Origin: Candidatus Bathyarchaeota archaeon
GTDB taxonomy: Archaea; Asgardarchaeota; Lokiarchaeia; Sigyniarchaeales; Sigyniarchaeaceae
Length of the DNA: 10,148 bases
NCBI GenBank assembly: GCA_014729935.1
Contig: WJJB01000481.1
Coordinates: 1-10,148, forward strand
Reading direction: 5' to 3'
Shown here: positions 6,796-10,148 of the stretch, piece by piece
Numbering within the stretch: position 1 is the first letter of the stretch
Layout of the letters: each line of letters begins with the position of its first letter
Translations under genes and position numbers: made by a program
The notes under the pieces: generated by a model
The model's database searches: none
The model's input: the letters and a program-made list of their open reading frames with translations, nothing else
What the model was told of the DNA's origin: nothing

Positions 6796-7857
6796 TCACT
6801 TTACTTGATGTAACAACCAATTGTACATGGCATTTAGCCGTTTGACGCACTTTTCCCAAGTAAATTCCTTAGAGAATTCCTTGGATGCGCGTGAACGTTT
6901 TTCCAGTTCTTTATCAGTAATAGAGCCAATTTCCGTGAAAATCTTGGTGAGGGAATCAAAATCGCCAGTTTTAAAGATATATCCGGTTTCGCGTGAAAGA
7001 TTAGACACCCCCGCCAGGTCACTGGTTATTGGCACGCACCCGCCTGCCATCCCCTCTAATGTCACTAGTCCAAATGCTTCAGAAGCTGTAATACTTGGAA
7101 GGATGATGAAATGATGCGATGCATACAATTCTAACAGTTTTTTATCAGGGACGAATCCGAGCAGCTTGACATGTGGACTATCTTTTGATAATCTTTTCAA
7201 TTCGCTGTACAGGACGCCCTTACCTGCGATATTTACAATCATGTCAAATTGCTTTGCAACTTTAACAAGCAAGTGCAATCCTTTATAATGCTGCAATTGG
7301 CCAACAAAAAGGATGGACCTAGGTTGTTTTGAAAAATCTCTTATCGATTGGTTCGTGAAAAATTTCTTATTGACTCCCAATGGGGTAATGAAATAGCGTT
7401 TCGCGTGTGCTTTCCTTGTTTTAGCATAATCGGCTGACGTGAACGTTGTAATATCGCATAATTTTAGCAAATATGAATGAAGCTTGTTGTAGATCTTTTC
7501 GAATAAGCCACCCATGTAATTCTTAGAATTATTAATAGAACTGGAGATTGCATCGCAATGATAGGTATAGATTACCTTCTTCCTGAATAATTTAAAAATT
7601 AAAATGCACATTTCGGAGAAGAAGGGAGAATTTCCATAAATATGAACGATATCATAATTTTTCTTCATGAATAGCAATTTTGGAACAATAAGGCTAAATT
7701 TTATCTTGTTAATTCGCAGGGTTGGAGCATCTTGAGTACTAATGACTTGGAGATCATGGTTGAAATTTATTAGAAAATTATGCACGATTTCTCCTATCGA
7801 CCGGGCAAATCCCGTCTTCACTGGAGGTTTTTCGGTAATGAGTTGCAGAATCCGCAT
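6796..7857 (-). CDS. Glycosyltransferase family 4 (GT-B fold), AT-rich
   Basis: A 353-residue GT4 enzyme, shorter than its neighbour. The N-terminal loop reads TEKPPVKTGFARSIGEIV (8-25), with one Thr-Gly in place of the usual Gly-Gly. The C-terminal domain opens with SILFVGQLQHYKGLHLLV (181-198). The EX7E motif is E260-AFGLVTL-E268, followed by GMAGGCVPITSDLAG (269-283). I placed the start at ATG 7857, preceded by AGGGAAG at a 9-base distance. The frame also allows a TTG at 7866 overlapping the upstream stop as TTGA, which would add three residues. Either way the gene is tightly coupled to the upstream SDR. Parts are very AT-rich (7561-7620 is about 27% G+C by my count) and the protein is rich in Lys, Asn, Ile and Phe, unlike the oxidoreductase gene. 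It may therefore have been acquired separately. The sugar specificity is unknown. Confidence 0.9.
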   Translation of the reverse strand: MRILQLITEKPPVKTGFARSIGEIVHNFLINFNHDLQVISTQDAPTLRINKIKFSLIVPKLLFMKKNYDIVHIYGNSPFFSEMCILIFKLFRKKVIYTYHCDAISSSINNSKNYMGGLFEKIYNKLHSYLLKLCDITTFTSADYAKTRKAHAKRYFITPLGVNKKFFTNQSIRDFSKQPRSILFVGQLQHYKGLHLLVKVAKQFDMIVNIAGKGVLYSELKRLSKDSPHVKLLGFVPDKKLLELYASHHFIILPSITASEAFGLVTLEGMAGGCVPITSDLAGVSNLSRETGYIFKTGDFDSLTKIFTEIGSITDKELEKRSRASKEFSKEFTWEKCVKRLNAMYNWLLHQVK

Positions 7858-7862
7858 TTGTC

Positions 7863-8819
7863 TCAACTTCCCTGGTAATACTCAATTGTCTTCAACAAGC
7901 CTTGTTCTAATGTATGACGTGGAATCCAACCCGTGAGGGACTTAATTTTTTGAGCATCACACGTGAGCTTATTGATTTCGATCTTACTCTTACGAAACCT
8001 TTCCTTCTTAAAAGATAATTGCAGATCATGGCCAATTAGTTGGATGATCTTCTCTGCAAGCATTTTTACACTTATTCCCTCATCATTTCCCACATTGAAT
8101 ATTTCTCCCACTGCTTGATCCCTCGCATCTACCAATAACAAGATAGCTTCAATGAAATCATCAATGAATGTGAAATTTCTAACAGGATACGGATTTCCCA
8201 GCATTATATCACTGCTTGCAAGTGCTTGGTTAATGATGGTAGCTATCAGGAATCTTTCATCTTGAAATGGCCCATATAAGTTGAAGGGTCTTATCATGAT
8301 GATGGATAACCCGTACATTTCAAGATAGCATTTGCTAATATCCTCAACCATCGATTTTTGGATGGCATAAGGGGTATTACCGTTTAGGGGATGATGTTCA
8401 TTTATTGGCAGGTACTCTGGTTTTCCATAGACTGAGGCTGAGGAAAATGCCAAGAGTAATGGTTCTTGGCTTGAAAGGCGAGCTATTTCGCAGATGTTGA
8501 TGAATCCCTCGCAATTAACCTTGAACGATTTCCGTGGTTCTTTTATGGAGGTGGGAATATCGGATAATGCAGCCAAGTGTATAATCAAATCATAATCTAA
8601 TGAGGATTCACGAAGGGCTTCATAATCCAATATATCGAGGGTATCCTGCTTGAAAAAGGACTTGGATTCAATAATGGCCTGCAGCCTCGGTGGAAAGGGA
8701 CCCCTATGAAGTAAATGAACGAGATCCATTCCCTCTTGCGAACTATAATGTAATACAAGATTTTTTCCAATGAATCCCGAGGCACCAGTTATTAAGACTC
8801 TTTTTAATCCCATTATCAT
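7863..8819 (-). CDS. NAD(P)-dependent nucleotide-sugar epimerase or 4-ketoreductase (extended SDR)
   Basis: A 318-residue extended short-chain dehydrogenase. The nucleotide-binding loop is TGASGFIGK (11-19). The catalytic set is FSSASVYG (125-132) with YAIQK (151-155). The segment after the serines is Ala-Ser-Val and lacks the acidic residue that 4,6-dehydratases use, so an epimerase or a reductase of a 4-keto sugar fits better. RPFNLYGPFQ (177-186) and the later FTFIDDF (216-222) belong to the substrate side. It follows the dehydratase-like SDR by 19 bases, which suggests that it acts on that enzyme's product (inference). The start is ATG 8819; a second ATG lies two codons later at 8813, right before the conserved LKRVLITG, and neither has a clear ribosome-binding site. 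UDP-glucose 4-epimerase-like activity is an alternative. Confidence 0.88.
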   Translation of the reverse strand: MIMGLKRVLITGASGFIGKNLVLHYSSQEGMDLVHLLHRGPFPPRLQAIIESKSFFKQDTLDILDYEALRESSLDYDLIIHLAALSDIPTSIKEPRKSFKVNCEGFINICEIARLSSQEPLLLAFSSASVYGKPEYLPINEHHPLNGNTPYAIQKSMVEDISKCYLEMYGLSIIMIRPFNLYGPFQDERFLIATIINQALASSDIMLGNPYPVRNFTFIDDFIEAILLLVDARDQAVGEIFNVGNDEGISVKMLAEKIIQLIGHDLQLSFKKERFRKSKIEINKLTCDAQKIKSLTGWIPRHTLEQGLLKTIEYYQGS

Positions 8820-8838
8820 ACATTAACTCGTGTTGGTT

Positions 8839-9831
8839 TTACCGAGAGTAATACCTTATCATGTCCTGGATGGTTTTCCTGAGATCAATTTCTGGTTTCC
8901 ATCCTAAACGATCCCTCGCTTTACGTGCATCACAAATAAGTACCATCACATCAGATTTTCGGTACCTGTGTTTATCTTGCTCGATGCTCACCCGATCACC
9001 AACATTCCCTAGTTCAATGGCTAATTCTGCAACCTCTTTAATCGTGTATCCTTTGCCGGTTCCAAAATTATACACGTCGCCCAGATCACCCCTCTCGATT
9101 GCTAGCATGTAACCACGGATGATATCCCTTACGTCTGTAAAATCCCTGATGGGTTCCAAATTACCGAGAGTGATGGTATCGGTCTCTTTCGTGATTGCGT
9201 GTGCAACAGATCGGGTGATGTGACTCAATACAAACTGTGAACCCCGTCTGGGGCCAGTGTGGTTAAAAGCCCTTGTCCGAACAACTGGAATCCCATAGTT
9301 CTTGTAATGGGTGAAGCACATTAGATCTCCTGCAACCTTTGATAGTGCATAGGGTGATAAAGGTCTCAATGGATTTGTTTCCTTGATAGGGATCTCCTGC
9401 TCAAGAACCAGGCCATATTCTTCAGAAGATCCTGCAAACTGCATGTGTTCTACGGACTCTGTCAATCGAATTGATTCGAGTACATTTGCTGTTCCCATGA
9501 TATTGTAGGAATACACTTCCATGGGCGCAGTAACACTTGAGGGAACAAATGATTGGGCACCAAGATGAAAGATGACATCTGCCTCGAAATCTCTAATTGC
9601 GTTCACAATAGATGTAAGATCGATGAGATTCCCACCATAAAGCTTGATATCACCTTTCTCCAGGTGATCTCGAATATTTGGAAAATGTGGGACGGCGTGC
9701 CTTCTAACCAATCCAGATACTTTTGCTCCAAGTGTCACTAGTTTTTCAGATAAATAGCTTCCAACAAAACCATTTACCCCCGTGATGAAAACTCGTCTAC
9801 CGTTCCAGAATTCAGGGTCTATCTTTTTCAT
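8839..9831 (-). CDS. Nucleotide-sugar 4,6-dehydratase, GDP-mannose 4,6-dehydratase-like (extended SDR)
   Basis: A 330-residue extended SDR. FWNGRRVFITGVNGFVGSYL (8-27) holds the NAD(P)-binding loop. GSSEEYG (134-140) supplies the active-site Ser and Glu137, the base expected in 4,6-dehydratases, and YALSK (161-165) supplies Tyr and Lys. RAFNHTGPRRG (187-197), GNLEPIRDFTDVRDIIRGY (223-241) and the end RYRKSDVMVLICDARKARDRLGW (289-311) resemble GDP-mannose 4,6-dehydratases and the related GDP-4-keto-6-deoxymannose reductases, which are hard to tell apart by eye. The first would make GDP-4-keto-6-deoxymannose. It opens the leftward operon. I chose ATG 9831; the frame also has a GTG at 9843 (four more residues), with only weak ribosome-binding support for either. 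CDP-glucose 4,6-dehydratase-type chemistry is the main alternative, because of the FWxGxRVFxTG opening. Confidence 0.87.
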   Translation of the reverse strand: MKKIDPEFWNGRRVFITGVNGFVGSYLSEKLVTLGAKVSGLVRRHAVPHFPNIRDHLEKGDIKLYGGNLIDLTSIVNAIRDFEADVIFHLGAQSFVPSSVTAPMEVYSYNIMGTANVLESIRLTESVEHMQFAGSSEEYGLVLEQEIPIKETNPLRPLSPYALSKVAGDLMCFTHYKNYGIPVVRTRAFNHTGPRRGSQFVLSHITRSVAHAITKETDTITLGNLEPIRDFTDVRDIIRGYMLAIERGDLGDVYNFGTGKGYTIKEVAELAIELGNVGDRVSIEQDKHRYRKSDVMVLICDARKARDRLGWKPEIDLRKTIQDMIRYYSR

Positions 9832-9856
9832 TAATGATCTCACTCTATTGATATGC

Positions 9857-9881
9857 GGGATATTCCCAATTTAGGAATCCT
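9857..9881. repeat. Two adjacent short palindromes in the operon leader
   Basis: GGGA-TAT-TCCC (9857-9867) and AGGA-A-TCCT (9873-9881) are palindromic, with centres 15 bases apart, between the promoter and the start of the dehydratase gene. They may be operator half-sites or small RNA hairpins. The arms are only four bases, so chance is possible. Confidence 0.3.
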
Positions 9882-9883
9882 CC
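9878..9883 (-). promoter_or_regulatory. Strong Shine-Dalgarno-like motif in the operon leader
   Basis: Read leftward the bases are GGAGGA, the best ribosome-binding match near the dehydratase gene, yet it lies 46 bases before ATG 9831. At normal spacing it points to an ATT at 9870, which is in frame with the gene directly after an in-frame TAA (9871-9873). It could mark a rare ATT start adding 13 residues, or be incidental. Confidence 0.3.
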
Positions 9884-9909
9884 ATCAATTCATAACCTGC
9901 TGAATTGAT
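9884..9909. repeat. Perfect 9-bp inverted repeat, candidate operator
   Basis: ATCAATTCA (9884-9892) and TGAATTGAT (9901-9909) are exact reverse complements separated by 8 bases. The half-site centres are 17 bases apart, a distance that would place them on roughly the same face of the helix for a dimeric regulator. The right arm lies about 25 bases from the AT-rich box on the leftward side, near the expected start of transcription of the big operon, a typical place for a repressor site. An RNA hairpin at the 5' end of the mRNA is the other reading. Confidence 0.5.
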
Positions 9910-9922
9910 TACGATTGTGAGG

Positions 9923-9946
9923 TTTTAATATAATAAATATTTTTTT
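9923..9946. promoter_or_regulatory. Divergent promoter core (TATA-like AT box)
   Basis: A 24-base run of only A and T sits between the divergent dehydratase and glycosyltransferase genes. Leftward it reads TTTATTATATT, rightward TTTAATATAATAAATA; both resemble archaeal TATA boxes. With a distance of about 25 bases, rightward transcription would start near 9960, giving a leader of about 44 bases, and leftward near 9908, giving about 77 bases. One box may serve both directions, or two may overlap. Confidence 0.45.
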
Positions 9947-10003
9947 GGATTATCCATTAATGGAGAAGTCAGCAACGTGAATAGAAAAAGCCGTGAATAA
10001 AAA

Positions 10004-10148
10004 ATGAAGATAGCAATCATCCACGCGAATTTAGCAAGGGTTGGGGGTGCAGAAAACTTGATTATTTGGTATACATCAACCTTGGTAGAGCGGGGATATG
10101 ATATCACGCTGATTACTGGAAAATATGATAAATCACTCTGGGATGATA
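10004..10148 (+). CDS. Glycosyltransferase family 4, N-terminal part (runs off the window)
   Basis: ATG 10004 opens a frame of 48 codons that is still open at the window end. The first residues, MKIAIIHANLARVGGAENLI, form the beta-strand and glycine loop (GGAE at 14-17) that open GT4 enzymes. They are followed by a helix and the second strand GYDITLIT (34-41). The Gly-Gly-Ala-Glu form is also common in ALG2-like mannosyltransferases, but the fragment is too short to go further. No clear ribosome-binding site precedes the ATG. The gene is divergent from the leftward operon and probably shares its control region. The C-terminal EX7E motif lies outside the window. Confidence 0.82.
   Translation, partial: MKIAIIHANLARVGGAENLIIWYTSTLVERGYDITLITGKYDKSLWDD

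Noticed and set aside
9925..10107. 60-codon minus-strand ORF at the right end
   Set aside because: It lies over the AT-rich promoter region and antisense to the GT4 N-terminus, which has a clear family signature.
1..10148. CRISPR array, insertion sequence, tRNA or rRNA
   Set aside because: No regularly spaced repeats, transposase motif, terminal inverted repeats or tRNA-like TTCRANY pattern were noticed on reading through.

Overview
The window is a surface-polysaccharide or glycoprotein-glycan biosynthesis locus from a prokaryote. It looks archaeal: there are AT-rich TATA-like boxes upstream of several units, few strong ribosome-binding sites, TTG or GTG codons at some ORF ends, and a short flippase with a C-terminal segment like those of archaeal family members. 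This is a lean, not a proof. No rRNA, tRNA or taxonomic marker gene is present, and some bacterial phyla carry similar loci.

Layout: a probable gene tail ends at base 54 and is followed by about 357 bases without a convincing gene. A rightward oligosaccharide flippase (Wzx/MATE type) spans 412-1965. It ends 7 bases from the stop of a leftward unit made of an MFS transporter (1973-3259) and a Gfo/Idh/MocA oxidoreductase (3312-4352). A 163-base gap from that ATG to the next stop separates this pair from a tightly packed leftward operon. In transcription order the operon holds an NDP-sugar 4,6-dehydratase-like SDR (8839-9831), a second SDR of epimerase/reductase type (7863-8819), two GT4 glycosyltransferases (6796-7857 and 5545-6774) and an HddA-like GHMP sugar kinase (4516-5526). 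Gaps inside the operon are about 5-21 bases. A divergent intergenic region (about 9832-10003) carries an AT-rich box, a perfect 9-bp inverted repeat and two short palindromes. Beyond it a third GT4 glycosyltransferase starts rightward at 10004 and runs off the window.

How the genes may work together (inference): the two SDRs would convert a nucleotide sugar, perhaps GDP-mannose, into a 6-deoxyhexose or related donor. The GHMP kinase and the Gfo/Idh/MocA dehydrogenase would supply or modify other sugars. The GT4 enzymes would build a lipid-linked oligosaccharide on the cytoplasmic face, and the flippase would move it across the membrane. No nucleotidyltransferase, initiating phosphoglycosyltransferase, polymerase or oligosaccharyltransferase is visible, so the locus must extend beyond the window or depend on genes elsewhere. 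I see no clearly new system. The most distinctive items are the divergent control region and the sugar kinase without its usual partners.
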